The notes: generated by a model not told the origin, from the letters alone. Counted from the first letter of the stretch, positions 36,524-44,961 are shown. The stretch is DNA of 64,000 bases from Planctomycetota bacterium (GCA_016795245.1 JAEUIA010000064.1:62001-126000), one strand, 5' to 3'. Made by a program: numbers and translations.

Positions 36524-37213
36524 ATGATGAAACTACATTCATTCGCCGTCCTCGGCCTGCTGCTGCTGGTCTCGAGTTGCACCAGCTACTCGTTCGGCCA
36601 CCGCAGCACCAACACGAACCCCGACGAGCGCCTCGCCAAGCTCATCCGCGCCTACGAATCGTCGCGCAAGAGCAACGGCGAGAACGCCAACGAGATCCTC
36701 GTCGACGCGGAAGCCGCGTGGGTGGAGATCGAGCGCCTGGCGTTGGAGTTCCCGCGCCACCCGCCGACCTTGATGGCCAACGCCGTCATCGCCTACGACG
36801 AGCGCCAGCCGCTGAAGGCCAAGAGCTATTTGGACGCTCTTTTCTCGGTCGAAAACTCACATCCGGACGGCGCGGTCTTGCGCAGTCGCATCGCCATCGA
36901 CGAGGGCAACATGCCGCTCGCGCGGCGCGTGCTCGAGTTGCAGATCGCGTACACGCCGTACGAATCCGCCGTGCACGAGGCCTACTCGTCGGTGCTCTAC
37001 ATGAGCCGCGACCTGGAAGGCGCTGCGCGCGAAATCAACCTGGCGGAGCAGCACGGTGCGCCTGCGTGGCGCGTGGCCTTCAACCGCGGCTTGATCGCCG
37101 AGGCCATGGGTCGCGCAGCCGACGCGCAGCGCTACTACCAGGCCGCTCTGGACGGAAATCCGGACTTCGCTCCTGCTCGCGCCAGATTGGCCGGACAAAA
37201 GGCGGGATCCTGA
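36524..37213 (+). CDS. tadD: TadD-like TPR lipoprotein of the pilus locus
   Basis: 229 residues from ATG 36524, ten bases after the secretin stop. A lipoprotein signal ends in LVSSC (about residue 20-24). The mature part is helical with about four tetratricopeptide units (PPTLMANAVIAYDERQPLKAKSYL, AVLRSRIAIDEGNMPLARRVL, AVHEAYSSVLYMSRDLEGAA, AFNRGLIAEAMGRAADAQRYYQ). TadD lipoproteins with TPR repeats aid assembly or stability of the secretin in the outer membrane. The position beside the secretin supports this job, though TPR proteins are hard to assign individually. Confidence 0.82.
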   Translation: MMKLHSFAVLGLLLLVSSCTSYSFGHRSTNTNPDERLAKLIRAYESSRKSNGENANEILVDAEAAWVEIERLALEFPRHPPTLMANAVIAYDERQPLKAKSYLDALFSVENSHPDGAVLRSRIAIDEGNMPLARRVLELQIAYTPYESAVHEAYSSVLYMSRDLEGAAREINLAEQHGAPAWRVAFNRGLIAEAMGRAADAQRYYQAALDGNPDFAPARARLAGQKAGS

Positions 37214-37351
37214 TACAATCCTGCTCAGTCCCTGCCCGGCTCGGCCGGGGGGTGGTGAGCAGGCCACCTATTGGAAACGGTGTGGGTCAAGGCAGCACGA
37301 CCCACGTCGCACGAACGTTCGGCTGTCAATTTGAATCGTAGGAGTCATCCA
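37214..37351 (+). promoter_or_regulatory. Promoter-like box and structured 5' leader of the flp pilin gene
   Basis: A TACAAT -10-like box at 37214-37219 overlaps the tadD 3' end region; its -35 is weak. Downstream, an outer stem pairs CCTGCTCA (from about 37220) with TGAGCAGG (ending about 37263), enclosing CCCGGC-TCG-GCCGGG. A second hairpin pairs GTGGGTC (37282-37288) with GACCCAC (37299-37305). The Shine-Dalgarno TAGGAG is at 37339-37344, eight bases before the ATG at 37352. Stable leader hairpins could protect an abundant pilin transcript or act as a terminator for upstream read-through that leaves a separate pilin mRNA. Confidence 0.55.
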
Positions 37352-37684
37352 ATGAAGCTCATGCAGAAGTCCAACCGCCAGAAGCGCGGTGCCGCGTTGG
37401 TCGAATACGCCCTGATCGTCGGTGGTGTCGCGCTCGTCGCAGCCGCCGCCGTCTCGATCTTCGGTCACAAGACCGCCAGCCTGATCGGCGCCAGCGCGTC
37501 GATCCTCCCCGGCGCCCAAGCGAGCGACAACGGCACGATCGCCGCCGGTCGCATCATGGACACGGTCAAGGACGCGAACGGCGTCATCACGATCAGCCCG
37601 GGCAACAACAACAACCTCGGCAACAACCTCGGTCTGACGCAACAGCAGATCGACGCCCTGGTCACGGATCCGAACAACAACTGA
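37352..37684 (+). CDS. flp: Flp-type pilin precursor
   Basis: 110 residues. The basic leader ends at Gly13, with the class IVb prepilin motif following: cleavage G|AALVEYALI gives Glu at +5 and Tyr at +6, the Flp signature. The hydrophobic helix (14-38) is followed by a mature region longer than in most Flp pilins, which have 50-70 residues. The tail is Asn-rich (GNNNNLGNNLG and TDPNNN). It is the last gene of the tad locus, not the first as in many other Tad operons. The prepilin peptidase that would process it is not in this window. A strong terminator follows at 37747. Confidence 0.9.
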   Translation: MKLMQKSNRQKRGAALVEYALIVGGVALVAAAAVSIFGHKTASLIGASASILPGAQASDNGTIAAGRIMDTVKDANGVITISPGNNNNLGNNLGLTQQQIDALVTDPNNN

Positions 37685-37746
37685 TCGGGTTCTGATCCGC
37701 CAGCAGGGACGCGCAGCGAGGGGATCACTCGCGCAGCCTGAAATCG

Positions 37747-37793
37747 AACGACCTCGTTCCCTTGGCAAGGGGGAGCGAGGTCGTTTGTCTTTT
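37747..37793 (+). terminator. Rho-independent terminator of the tad/flp locus
   Basis: Perfect 10-bp arms AACGACCTCG (37747-37756) and CGAGGTCGTT (37776-37785), with further G-C pairing inside (TTCCC with GGGGGA) around a TTGGCAA loop, followed by TGTCTTTT. This is the clearest intrinsic terminator in the window and fits the end of the pilin gene 63 bases upstream. Because the stem is symmetrical, it may also stop transcription of the convergent gene that ends at 37824. Confidence 0.85.
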
Positions 37794-37823
37794 CGACGAC
37801 GGCGAGGCTGCAGGTCGGCGCGT

Positions 37824-38318
37824 TCAGAAGCCTGGAAAGTGCGCAGCGATGAAGCTGTCGAGGACCTGCTCCAACGCCTGGTGCTCGGGTTGCGCCACCA
37901 GCCAGCTCGCGTTGTGACCGCGCGTATCGGTGCCCTCGCGCAACAACGTCAGCGACTTGCGCGGCGTCGGGATGGGGGAGGCCGGTCCGTCGCACACGAC
38001 TCCGGCGCCCGCTTGGGAGAGCGCGATGTGCAGCTGCCGGGCCGCATCCACGCCGATCTGCACGACGACGGCTTTCGATCCCGCGCCGTCGAGGGTGGAG
38101 CGCACGCGCCGCGCGGATCCTGCTGCGTCGACGATCAGCGTGTCGTCGATGAAGCCAACGAGCGTCCCCTGGGTGATCGCGTACACGACCAGCGGATCAT
38201 TCACCCACGGGTTCGCACACGGCGGGGCTGCGGGTTGGAGAGGCGGCTGGGCGGGCGCGGACGGCGCCGTCAGGAGCGGGAGGGTTGCGAGCACGGAGAG
38301 GACTGCAATGCGGATCAT
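37824..38318 (-). CDS. Uncharacterised exported protein, 164 aa
   Basis: Starts with a signal peptide (IAVLSVLATLPLLTAPSAPAQ, about 3-24) and a Pro-rich linker. The remaining 130 residues form a single small domain with beta pattern (LVVYAITQGTLVGFIDDTLIVDAAG and KAVVVQIGVDAARQLHIALSQAG) and one cysteine pair (PPCANPW and VVCDGPA). No family is recognised. It converges on the pilus locus and has no obvious operon partner; the TPR lipoprotein gene beyond it lies 133 bases upstream on the same strand. Confidence 0.7.
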   Translation of the reverse strand: MIRIAVLSVLATLPLLTAPSAPAQPPLQPAAPPCANPWVNDPLVVYAITQGTLVGFIDDTLIVDAAGSARRVRSTLDGAGSKAVVVQIGVDAARQLHIALSQAGAGVVCDGPASPIPTPRKSLTLLREGTDTRGHNASWLVAQPEHQALEQVLDSFIAAHFPGF

Positions 38319-38451
38319 GATTCACTCCAAGTTGGCGCCAGGTCTCCAGGCAGTACCACCGCGGGTCGTGCGGGGTCACGCCGCCGGCTGTAACGAGCTT
38401 GTCGGTCTTCCATGAACGCCGCGGCAGTTGGGGAAAAGTCGTCGGCGCCCG

Positions 38452-39330
38452 CTACGGGATCCGAGCGCGCTCGGCTTCGGCCGCGATGTATCCGAATGCC
38501 GCCGGCGGTCCCTCGGCGAGCACGCGATCGAACGCGGCGCGAGCGGCGCGCAGGTCGCCGTCGAACAGGCGCTTCATCCCCAGGCCGAATCCGCGCGTGG
38601 CGAGGTCGTTCTTGCCCGTTGCGGACGACTGCATGAGTTCGTCCTCCGTGATGTCGCCGCGGAAGAATCGGAGCAGCGCGAGGTAGCTCTCGTTCTCGTG
38701 GATCTGCATCTCTGGGTGAATCGCTGCCAAGAGCCGCGCCGCGTCGTCCTCGCGTCCCAGGTGCTTCAGCGTCAGCCAGGACCAGTACGTGTGCGAGACG
38801 AGTCGGTCGTCGTTCGCGCGCGCGGTCTCGAATCCGGCCTCGTACGCGCGCCACGCGGACTTGAAGTCGCCGCGCAAGAAGTGCGCGAGACCGAGGTGAT
38901 AGTCGATATTCGAGCGCAACGTCCCGATCGGAATGCCGGCCTTGTTCGGCGCGCCGTCGGGCTCGACCTCGTCCGGTCGCAACGCCGCCAGATCGCGTGC
39001 GCGCTCGAGGTCCTTCACCGCGTCGTCGAAGCGCCGCAGCGTGATGTACCGGTGACCGCGAAAACGCTGCAACCACGCGCTGTCGGGATGCACCTGAAGT
39101 CCGCGCGTGAAAGCCGCGACCGCGTCCTCGTAACGTCCCACGTATCCGAGGCGACGGCCGAGCCACACCGCCGCCATCTCGTCGTTCGGAGTGCGCTCGA
39201 ACTGCGCTTCCGCGGCCTCGAGATCGAGCGCCTGACGCGACTGTTCCGCAGGCTCGGACGTGCTCGAACAGGCTGCGGAAAATGCCGCGATCGCCAAGAT
39301 GGCCGCCGCGATAGTCTGTGCATACTTCAT
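38452..39330 (-). CDS. TPR-containing lipoprotein, 292 aa
   Basis: Start at ATG 39330 (MKYAQT...) gives a lipoprotein signal with lipobox FSAAC near residue 20, better than the upstream start. The mature protein carries tetratricopeptide-like helical repeats with the A-W-L-G-R-R-L-G-Y-V-G-R-Y-E-D-A pattern (about 55-75), PDSAWLQRFRGHRYITLRRFDDAVKDLERA, and LAHFLRGDFKSAWRAYEAGFE further on. TPR lipoproteins act as scaffolds in the cell envelope; nothing here reveals the partner. The 403-base gap upstream holds no supported gene. Confidence 0.78.
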   Translation of the reverse strand: MKYAQTIAAAILAIAAFSAACSSTSEPAEQSRQALDLEAAEAQFERTPNDEMAAVWLGRRLGYVGRYEDAVAAFTRGLQVHPDSAWLQRFRGHRYITLRRFDDAVKDLERARDLAALRPDEVEPDGAPNKAGIPIGTLRSNIDYHLGLAHFLRGDFKSAWRAYEAGFETARANDDRLVSHTYWSWLTLKHLGREDDAARLLAAIHPEMQIHENESYLALLRFFRGDITEDELMQSSATGKNDLATRGFGLGMKRLFDGDLRAARAAFDRVLAEGPPAAFGYIAAEAERARIP

Positions 39331-39733
39331 GCGCGGCAGTCTATCCGGCCCCAGACCGGACGAAGAAATGCAGGACTGAGCACTGCCAACCACGGGCCTG
39401 CTCTACGGCAAATGCGATCAGGGATGCGACATTAGGGATCGAGCAGATCCTGAATTCGAATCGCGTGTGCGGATCCGTCTTCCCGTCATGTCCGCGAGCA
39501 AGCGGACGGCCATTCCGATCAGCGCACAGACTCGGCAGCGCACACCCCTGTCGTTGCCGCGAGGTGGCCGTGATCGCGGGCGAATGGCGCTGGGCTGCGC
39601 TGCCACCTCGTGGTCGTGCGTACCCTCGATAGAGTCCGATGCACTCCCCTCCAGATCGTCCTGCAAGCGGGTTTACGCGAGATGGACGACTCGCCGAGTC
39701 CAAGCGGAGTCGGGATCGGATAGAATAAGTGTC
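39331..39733. other. Intergenic region without a supported gene
   Basis: About 400 bases between the divergent TPR lipoprotein and a small Lys/Ala-rich protein gene. The open frames through it show Arg/Pro/Ser-rich shadow composition and no family resemblance. The only promoter-like feature seen is TAGAAT near 39722-39727, seven bases before the ATG at 39734, too close for a normal transcription start unless the message is leaderless. Nothing else noteworthy was found in it. Confidence 0.4.
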
Positions 39734-40036
39734 ATGGCGCGCAGCTCCAACCGTGACCGAATTGCGCGTGCCGCACTGGAAGCCCACGCGGCTGCGCTCG
39801 AAAAAGCCGCCAAGAGAGCCGCCAAACCTCCCAAAGCGGCCAAGGTCGCCAAGGTCGCAGGCGCCGGCAAATCCACGCGCGTCAAGATCGTGTGGCAGGT
39901 GTGCAGCCCCAATGGCGCGGTGGTCGCGACGTTCGCGTACCCCGACAAGGCCGCGGCTGAAATCAAGCTCGGCGCCGTGCAGGCATCGACCGGACGCACG
40001 CACGTTCTGCGCGGCACGAAAGTGCCGATGGACTGA
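39734..40036 (+). CDS. Small Lys/Ala-rich protein, 100 aa, unknown
   Basis: The N-terminal half (about 10-50) is a low-complexity basic helix of Ala/Lys repeats (AALEKAAKRAAKPPKAAKVAKVAGAGKS), reminiscent of histone-H1-like tails in planctomycete and other bacterial proteins. The C-terminal half (50-100) has an ordered look (TRVKIVWQVCSPNGAVVATFAYPDKAAAEIKLG and a following HVLRGTKVPM). It could bind nucleic acid through the basic tail; that is inference. No known family is recognised, and there is no signal peptide. It is followed after 105 bp by another gene of unknown function on the same strand. Confidence 0.65.
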   Translation: MARSSNRDRIARAALEAHAAALEKAAKRAAKPPKAAKVAKVAGAGKSTRVKIVWQVCSPNGAVVATFAYPDKAAAEIKLGAVQASTGRTHVLRGTKVPMD

Positions 40037-40141
40037 CGTCCACTCACTACGCGAGTGGTGAGAGACTTGGGCCAGCAGCACGAACGCGCACGTCGCCTCA
40101 CCAGGCGACTTCTTCAACCGATCCTTCCAGGAACTGTGATC

Positions 40142-40603
40142 ATGTTCGATCCTCAGATGGCGCTCTTGTGCAAGTTCCTCGACCGCTGTCTCACGGAGGC
40201 GGAGGCGAACCCTGTGGGTACTGAACCCTGGAACAAGGCACGCAAGGCTGTCGCCGATGCGAGCGCCAAGGAGGTGGAACTCGCCGCCGTGATCGAGCAG
40301 CGCGACGCGGCGCAGCTGCGCGCGATCGTCACCGAGTGGAACAGTGGCAAGCGTCTCTTGCCCGAGCAGGATCGCGAAGTCTTGAAGCGCGCGATGAAGG
40401 CCTTTCGCAAGAGCCTCAAGGTCACACGCCTCGACGCCGAGTCGTCGATCAACGCCAACCCGATGTCGAGCGGCCGGCAATCGAACATCGTCGGCATCGT
40501 CCCCCCGGCGCGCTATCCGCGTGAAGTGTGGGACGAGCTGCTCCGGCAGGGGCGGTTGCTCGGCGGGCGCCAGGGCATCTTCGAATTGCCACCGGAGCCC
40601 TGA
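40142..40603 (+). CDS. Uncharacterised protein, 153 aa
   Basis: ATG at 40142. The product is mostly helical and charged in the first 100 residues (CLTEAEANPVGTEPWNKARKAVADASAKEVELAAVIEQRD, then RAIVTEWNSGKRLLPEQDREVLKRAMKAFRKSLK). A shorter segment ends it (ARYPREVWDELLRQGRLLGGRQGIFELPPEP). No motif or family is recognised and there is no signal or membrane segment. It is probably cytoplasmic. Whether it is co-transcribed with the small protein upstream (105-bp gap) is unclear. Confidence 0.6.
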   Translation: MFDPQMALLCKFLDRCLTEAEANPVGTEPWNKARKAVADASAKEVELAAVIEQRDAAQLRAIVTEWNSGKRLLPEQDREVLKRAMKAFRKSLKVTRLDAESSINANPMSSGRQSNIVGIVPPARYPREVWDELLRQGRLLGGRQGIFELPPEP

Positions 40604-40790
40604 GCCGGCGAGTCTGCCGCCCCCAACCTTGCAGGTTCGACCTTCGGCTACGCGACCCGCGCACGCTGCGGCCATCCCATCCTCGGTGCCACGCCTCGCT
40701 TGACAGAACCTCGTCCGCGCGCTTTTCTCTGCGTGTGACCCCGCGGTCACCCTCCTCCCCTCAACCACTTCTGACTCACGGAGCCATCCC

Positions 40791-40901
40791 ATGGCAAAAG
40801 GCCAACAACAACCCAAAGACACGAAGAAGCCGAAGCTCTCCATCAAGGAGAAGCAAGCCAAGAAGGCCGCCAAGAACGCGGCCAAGGGCGTCACGCGCTG
40901 A
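40791..40901 (+). CDS. 36-residue basic microprotein
   Basis: Too short to be picked by usual cut-offs: MAKGQQQPKDTKKPKLSIKE then a run of Lys/Ala (KQAKKAAKNAAKGVTR) to the stop. GGAG (40780-40783) lies seven bases before the ATG, a good Shine-Dalgarno spacing. The composition (about a third lysine) matches small nucleic-acid-associated or ribosome-associated proteins, but this is only a guess. It sits alone between an unknown gene and the convergent amidohydrolase. The frame carries no stop for 36 codons and shows real codon bias. Confidence 0.55.
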   Translation: MAKGQQQPKDTKKPKLSIKEKQAKKAAKNAAKGVTR

Positions 40902-41019
40902 GCGCGAGTCGGCGACACACGCCTTCAACAAGAACGACACGGCGAACTCGTCAGGCAGTTCGCGTCCATCGGCGTGCTCACGATCCTTGCGGACGTGACT
41001 GCACGCCGATGCATTTCTG

Positions 41020-41868
41020 CTACGAATTGCGCGCCGGCGCCTTGGCCAGCTTCTCTTCGTCGATGCGGAAGAGCCGCGCCGCCGTGCGCCAGGCGACGTT
41101 CTCGAGCTGCTCCTGCTTGAAGTTCAACTCACCGAGCAGCTTGACGTACGGCTTCATGCGCACGAGCGGCCAGTCGGAGCCGTACATGAGCTGCTTACCC
41201 GGATCGCCCATGTACGTGATCATGTCCTTCAGGCGCATCGCGACGTAGCGCTCGAATTCGTAGCTGAATTCACCCAACGTCAGTCCCGAGATGTCGGCGA
41301 AGACGTTGTCGTTCTTGTAGAGGACCTCAGCCGCGTCCTGAAACCACGGGTTCCCGAGGTGGCACATCACGAACTGTACATCGGGATAGTCGACCGCAAC
41401 GTCGTCCACCAGCAGCGGATGCGCCATGCGCACCTTGGCGGTCTTCGAGTACGTGTCACCGGTGTGGATCATCACCGGCACCGAGTACTTGGCGGCGATG
41501 CGGAAAACGGACTCGAGCGACGGGTCGTTGATCGCGTACTGGTCGTAGCCCGGGTACAGCTTGATGCCCTTGACGAGGCCGTCGCGGATTCGTTCTTCGA
41601 GCGAAAACAGGTCGGTGCGGACGTCGCCGCGCCAGCGCAGACCCTCGACGAGGGTGATGCGCGGATGGTTGACCAGGAGGCCCAGCAGCTCCTCGACGCT
41701 GGGCCGGTCCAGATCGACCTTGTAGGACGTGATCACGACGGCGTGCGCGATCCCGATCTCGTCCATCTTGGCGAACAACTCTCGCGCGTTTTCCGCTGTC
41801 GGGCGGCGCGTCGACTCGTGATAGTTGTTCAGATGGACGTGGGCGTCGATCAGGTACTTGTAGGTCAC
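41020..41868 (-). CDS. Amidohydrolase (metal-dependent hydrolase, amidohydrolase_2-type)
   Basis: 282 residues from GTG 41868 (VTYKYLIDAHVHL). The metal-binding His pair is DAHVHL (His10, His12), with a third His in MIHTGDT and later ones in MCHLGN, followed by the metal Asp in YGSDWPLVR. This is the standard amidohydrolase TIM-barrel arrangement, similar to 2-amino-3-carboxymuconate-6-semialdehyde decarboxylase-like proteins. The substrate is unknown. It diverges from the CobW GTPase gene, 38 bp between starts; a longer upstream start would overlap that gene and is not chosen. Confidence 0.85.
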   Translation of the reverse strand: MTYKYLIDAHVHLNNYHESTRRPTAENARELFAKMDEIGIAHAVVITSYKVDLDRPSVEELLGLLVNHPRITLVEGLRWRGDVRTDLFSLEERIRDGLVKGIKLYPGYDQYAINDPSLESVFRIAAKYSVPVMIHTGDTYSKTAKVRMAHPLLVDDVAVDYPDVQFVMCHLGNPWFQDAAEVLYKNDNVFADISGLTLGEFSYEFERYVAMRLKDMITYMGDPGKQLMYGSDWPLVRMKPYVKLLGELNFKQEQLENVAWRTAARLFRIDEEKLAKAPARNS

Positions 41869-41906
41869 GGGGTGCGGGTTCCTGATCGGGCTCGAAGGAT
41901 GTTGGT

Positions 41907-42887
41907 GTGATCGCGCTGCACGTACTGACCGGGTTCCTGGGCTCCGGCAAGACAACGCTCTTGTCGGCGCTCTTGCAAGACCCGAAGGGCGAGAGGATAG
42001 CAGTCCTGGTCAACGAAGTGGGAGAGCTTGCGCTGGACCACCACCTGTTGGAGCGCATCGACGAGGACATCCTGGCACTGCCCTCGGGCTGCATATGCTG
42101 CACGATGCGCAGTGAGCTCAGTGAGGCTGTCGAACGCATCCTGGCGCTGAAGCCGGACCGCATCGTGATCGAGACCACCGGGCTGGCGGATCCCGCGCCG
42201 ATCTTGCACGGCTTGACGTCGGACCCGAGGTTTGCCGACCTGATGCACGTCGCCGGTGTCATCGCCGTCGTGGACGCATCGCGGATCGAGACGTTGATCG
42301 ACGCTCACCCGGAAGTTCGTCGACAACTCGACCTCGCCGATCGGATCGTGCTGACGAAGGGGGACCTCGTCCCCGACCGCGTTCCGCTCGCCCGCGACAC
42401 GCTGGCCGTCGCTGCGCCCGGGTGCGCGGTGCGCGAGGCGGATTCCGGGCGCATCGACTCGGGTTGGCTGTTCGCTCCCGCGCCGCTCGAGCGCATCCGC
42501 GATTCAGGCACCGCGCACGCCTGGTTGCACCACACGCACGGGGAATCCTCGTTTCGAACGCACTCCGTCCAATTGCCTGCCGCCGCTCGCATCGATCTGA
42601 TCCAGCTGTGGCTGCGCCTGGTGACGCAGCTCGACGGGCATCGATTGCTGCGCATCAAGGGGCTGGTCGAGTGCAGCGAGACCGGCGACATGTTCGTGCT
42701 GCAAAGCGCCGAGCACGCACTGTCGCCGCCGCGCAAGCTGGCACGCGTTCCGGCCGGCGTACGCGGCGTGCAGATGGTGCTGATCGAGCGCGGCATGCCG
42801 ACCGAGGCCATGAGCCAGGTCATCGCTGCGCTGCGCGAGGCTGTGTCGGCCACCCCGCGCATTGAGCCGGTTCGCCCTGAGTCATAG
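41907..42887 (+). CDS. CobW/COG0523-family GTPase metallochaperone
   Basis: 326 residues starting with GTG. P-loop GFLGSGKTTLL (9-19), the metal-site motif GCICC (61-65), a Walker B-like IVIETTGLADPAP segment and a guanine motif near TKGD are all present, so it is an intact COG0523 protein. Family members deliver Zn2+, Co2+ or other metals to target proteins. The C-terminal domain (about 200-320) has the usual CobW-C beta pattern (RLLRIKGLVECS). It is followed eight bases later by a zinc-binding peptidase gene, so a metal-supply partnership is conceivable but not shown. Confidence 0.9.
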   Translation: MIALHVLTGFLGSGKTTLLSALLQDPKGERIAVLVNEVGELALDHHLLERIDEDILALPSGCICCTMRSELSEAVERILALKPDRIVIETTGLADPAPILHGLTSDPRFADLMHVAGVIAVVDASRIETLIDAHPEVRRQLDLADRIVLTKGDLVPDRVPLARDTLAVAAPGCAVREADSGRIDSGWLFAPAPLERIRDSGTAHAWLHHTHGESSFRTHSVQLPAAARIDLIQLWLRLVTQLDGHRLLRIKGLVECSETGDMFVLQSAEHALSPPRKLARVPAGVRGVQMVLIERGMPTEAMSQVIAALREAVSATPRIEPVRPES

Positions 42888-42895
42888 ACTCAGGT

Positions 42896-43942
42896 GTGGC
42901 CACCAAGCGACGAAAACGCAAACCCGGTCGCACCCAAGTTTGGGTCGGCTGGTCCGACGAGAAGCTCCTCGATCTGCGTTTCAAGGACCTCGACCTGAGC
43001 TTGAGCGGCACCCTGGTCGAAAGCTGCGTCGAAGACCTGGGCGCGGAACTCGAAGCACGCGGCGTGAGGTTTCGACCGCACGTGTGGTTGTCGGCCGAGT
43101 GGATGTCGCCGCTGGGCGTACCGGGTATCGCAATTCCCTTCTATCTCGCGCATCCGCGACTCGCGCGCCTCGAGCGTCGGCAGTTGCTCGAAGTCGAGGG
43201 CGGCACGCGCAAGGAGTGCATGAAGATCTTGCGCCACGAGTGCGGGCACGCCGTGCAGCAAGCGTACCGACTGCAACGGCGCCGTCGCTGGCAGCAACTG
43301 TTCGGTTCGTCGACCAAACCGTATCCAGATGCGTACCGTCCGAACCCGGCGAGCAAGCGCTTCGTGCAGCACCTGCGCATGTACTACGCGCAGAGTCACC
43401 CCGACGAGGACTTCGCCGAGACGTTCGCCGTGTGGATGGGGCCGCGCACGCGCTGGCGCAAGCGTTACGCGGGGTGGCCGGCCCTCGACAAGCTCGAATT
43501 CGTCGACGAGACGATGGCCGAGATCGGCGCTCAGCCGGCCGCCGTGCGCAGCCGTGAGCACGTCGAGCCTCTGGGATCGAACACAAAGACGCTGCGCAAG
43601 CACTACGCGGAGCGGCGCGGACGCTTCCAGCCCAGCGCAGTCAGCTCCTACGATCGCCACTTGCGCGCGCTCTTCACGCCGGAAGCGGACGCTCCCGATG
43701 CCGAGCGCGCGACGCGCTTTCTGACGCGCAATCGCGGGGAGATCCGGCGGCTGGTTTCGCGCTGGACCGGCGAGTATCAGTTCACGCTCGACATGGTGCT
43801 CGCTGAGATGATCGTTCGCTGTCGCGAACTCGGCTTGCGCGCGGTCGGCGATGAGGAGCAAATGCGCATGGATTTCGCCGTGGTTCTCACTGTGAACACG
43901 ATGCACTCTCTGTACAGCAAGTCGTCCTGGGTCGCCCTATGA
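42896..43942 (+). CDS. Putative zinc-binding metallopeptidase (Peptidase_Mx-like)
   Basis: 348 residues from GTG 42896. Contains the HExxH zinc motif HECGH (His114-His118) followed by HPDEDFAETFAVWMG about 50 residues later, where the second acidic ligand (Glu in DFAET) is expected. That is the layout of the PF15887-type putative metallopeptidase family, whose function is unknown. No signal peptide. The start is very basic (ATKRRKRKPGR). It overlaps the ATP-grasp ligase start by four bases, a coupling that implies a shared role, perhaps trimming and ligating peptide bonds on a common substrate. Confidence 0.8.
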   Translation: MATKRRKRKPGRTQVWVGWSDEKLLDLRFKDLDLSLSGTLVESCVEDLGAELEARGVRFRPHVWLSAEWMSPLGVPGIAIPFYLAHPRLARLERRQLLEVEGGTRKECMKILRHECGHAVQQAYRLQRRRRWQQLFGSSTKPYPDAYRPNPASKRFVQHLRMYYAQSHPDEDFAETFAVWMGPRTRWRKRYAGWPALDKLEFVDETMAEIGAQPAAVRSREHVEPLGSNTKTLRKHYAERRGRFQPSAVSSYDRHLRALFTPEADAPDAERATRFLTRNRGEIRRLVSRWTGEYQFTLDMVLAEMIVRCRELGLRAVGDEEQMRMDFAVVLTVNTMHSLYSKSSWVAL

Positions 43943-44961
43943 AGCGCTTGCGTGTCCTTCATCTGACCCAGCCATGGATGCTCCCGCCGCCGGATCCGGA
44001 GAACTACGGCGAGAAAGAGCGCAAGGTCTGGAAGACCGACTACGACGTCGTGTCGACGCTGCGGGAATTGGGGCACGAAGTTCAGTCCTTGGGAGTCGAA
44101 GACGAACTGCAACCGATTCGCAGTGCGATCGAGGGCTTCAAGCCGCACATCGTCTTCAATCTGGTCGAGGCCTTCGCCGGGATGGCGGAGCTCGATCAAC
44201 ACGTCGTCAGCTACCTGGAATTGCTGGGTGTGCCGTACACCGGTTGCAGCCCGCGCGGGCTCGTGCTCGCGCGCAGCAAGGCGTTGAGCAAGAAGATCCT
44301 GGCCTACCACCGCATTCGCAGCCCGAAGTTCGACGTGTTTCCGTTGAACCGCAAGGTGCGTCGGCGCGCGGATCTGCCTTTGCCGCTGTTCGTGAAGAGT
44401 CTCACCGAAGAATCATCGCAAGGCATCAGCCAGGCCTCGATCGTCGAGACGGACGCCAAGCTCGCGGAGCGTGTCGCTTTCATCCACAGCCACCTCGGCA
44501 CGGACGCGATCGCGGAGCAGTACATCGAGGGCCGCGAGCTGTATGTCGGTGTCGTCGGCAACGAGCGTGTGCAGATCCTCCCGACCTGGGAGATCACGTT
44601 CGAGAATCTGCCGGCCGGTCACGCTGCGATCGCGACCAGCAAGGTGAAACACAACCCCGAGTACCAGGAGAAGGCCGGCATCATGCAGGGACCGGCCGAG
44701 GCCCTGCCGCCCGAGGTCGAGCGTTCGATCGCACAGGTGACGCGCCGCATCTACCGCGCCCTGGAGATCGACGGTTACGCGCGCATCGACTACCGCTTGG
44801 GCACCGACGACAAGCTCTACTTCCTGGAAGCCAATCCGAATCCGGAGATCGCGCGCGACGAAGAACTCGCCAGTTCAGCCGAGATCGCGGGCCTCGAGTA
44901 CCCGGATCTGATCAAGAAGATCGTGAATCTGGGGCTGAAGCGCGGGCGGCGTCTGCGCTGA
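43939..44961 (+). CDS. ATP-grasp ligase of the D-Ala-D-Ala ligase type
   Basis: 340 residues starting in the peptidase stop (ATGA). The fold is that of D-alanine-D-alanine ligase-like carboxylate-amine ligases. The N-terminal domain has a MEAF-like NLVEAF sequence. The lid includes LPLFVKSLTEESSQGI, the ATP-binding region EQYIEGRELYVGVVG, and the C-terminal metal-binding segment IDGYARIDYRL with LEANPNPEI. The essential catalytic residues look intact. The substrate is unlikely to be cell-wall D-Ala, since no other peptidoglycan gene is close and the peptidase partner suggests peptide modification. This pairing of a zinc peptidase and an ATP-grasp enzyme recurs in bacteria and is uncharacterised. 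Confidence 0.83.
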   Translation: MKRLRVLHLTQPWMLPPPDPENYGEKERKVWKTDYDVVSTLRELGHEVQSLGVEDELQPIRSAIEGFKPHIVFNLVEAFAGMAELDQHVVSYLELLGVPYTGCSPRGLVLARSKALSKKILAYHRIRSPKFDVFPLNRKVRRRADLPLPLFVKSLTEESSQGISQASIVETDAKLAERVAFIHSHLGTDAIAEQYIEGRELYVGVVGNERVQILPTWEITFENLPAGHAAIATSKVKHNPEYQEKAGIMQGPAEALPPEVERSIAQVTRRIYRALEIDGYARIDYRLGTDDKLYFLEANPNPEIARDEELASSAEIAGLEYPDLIKKIVNLGLKRGRRLR

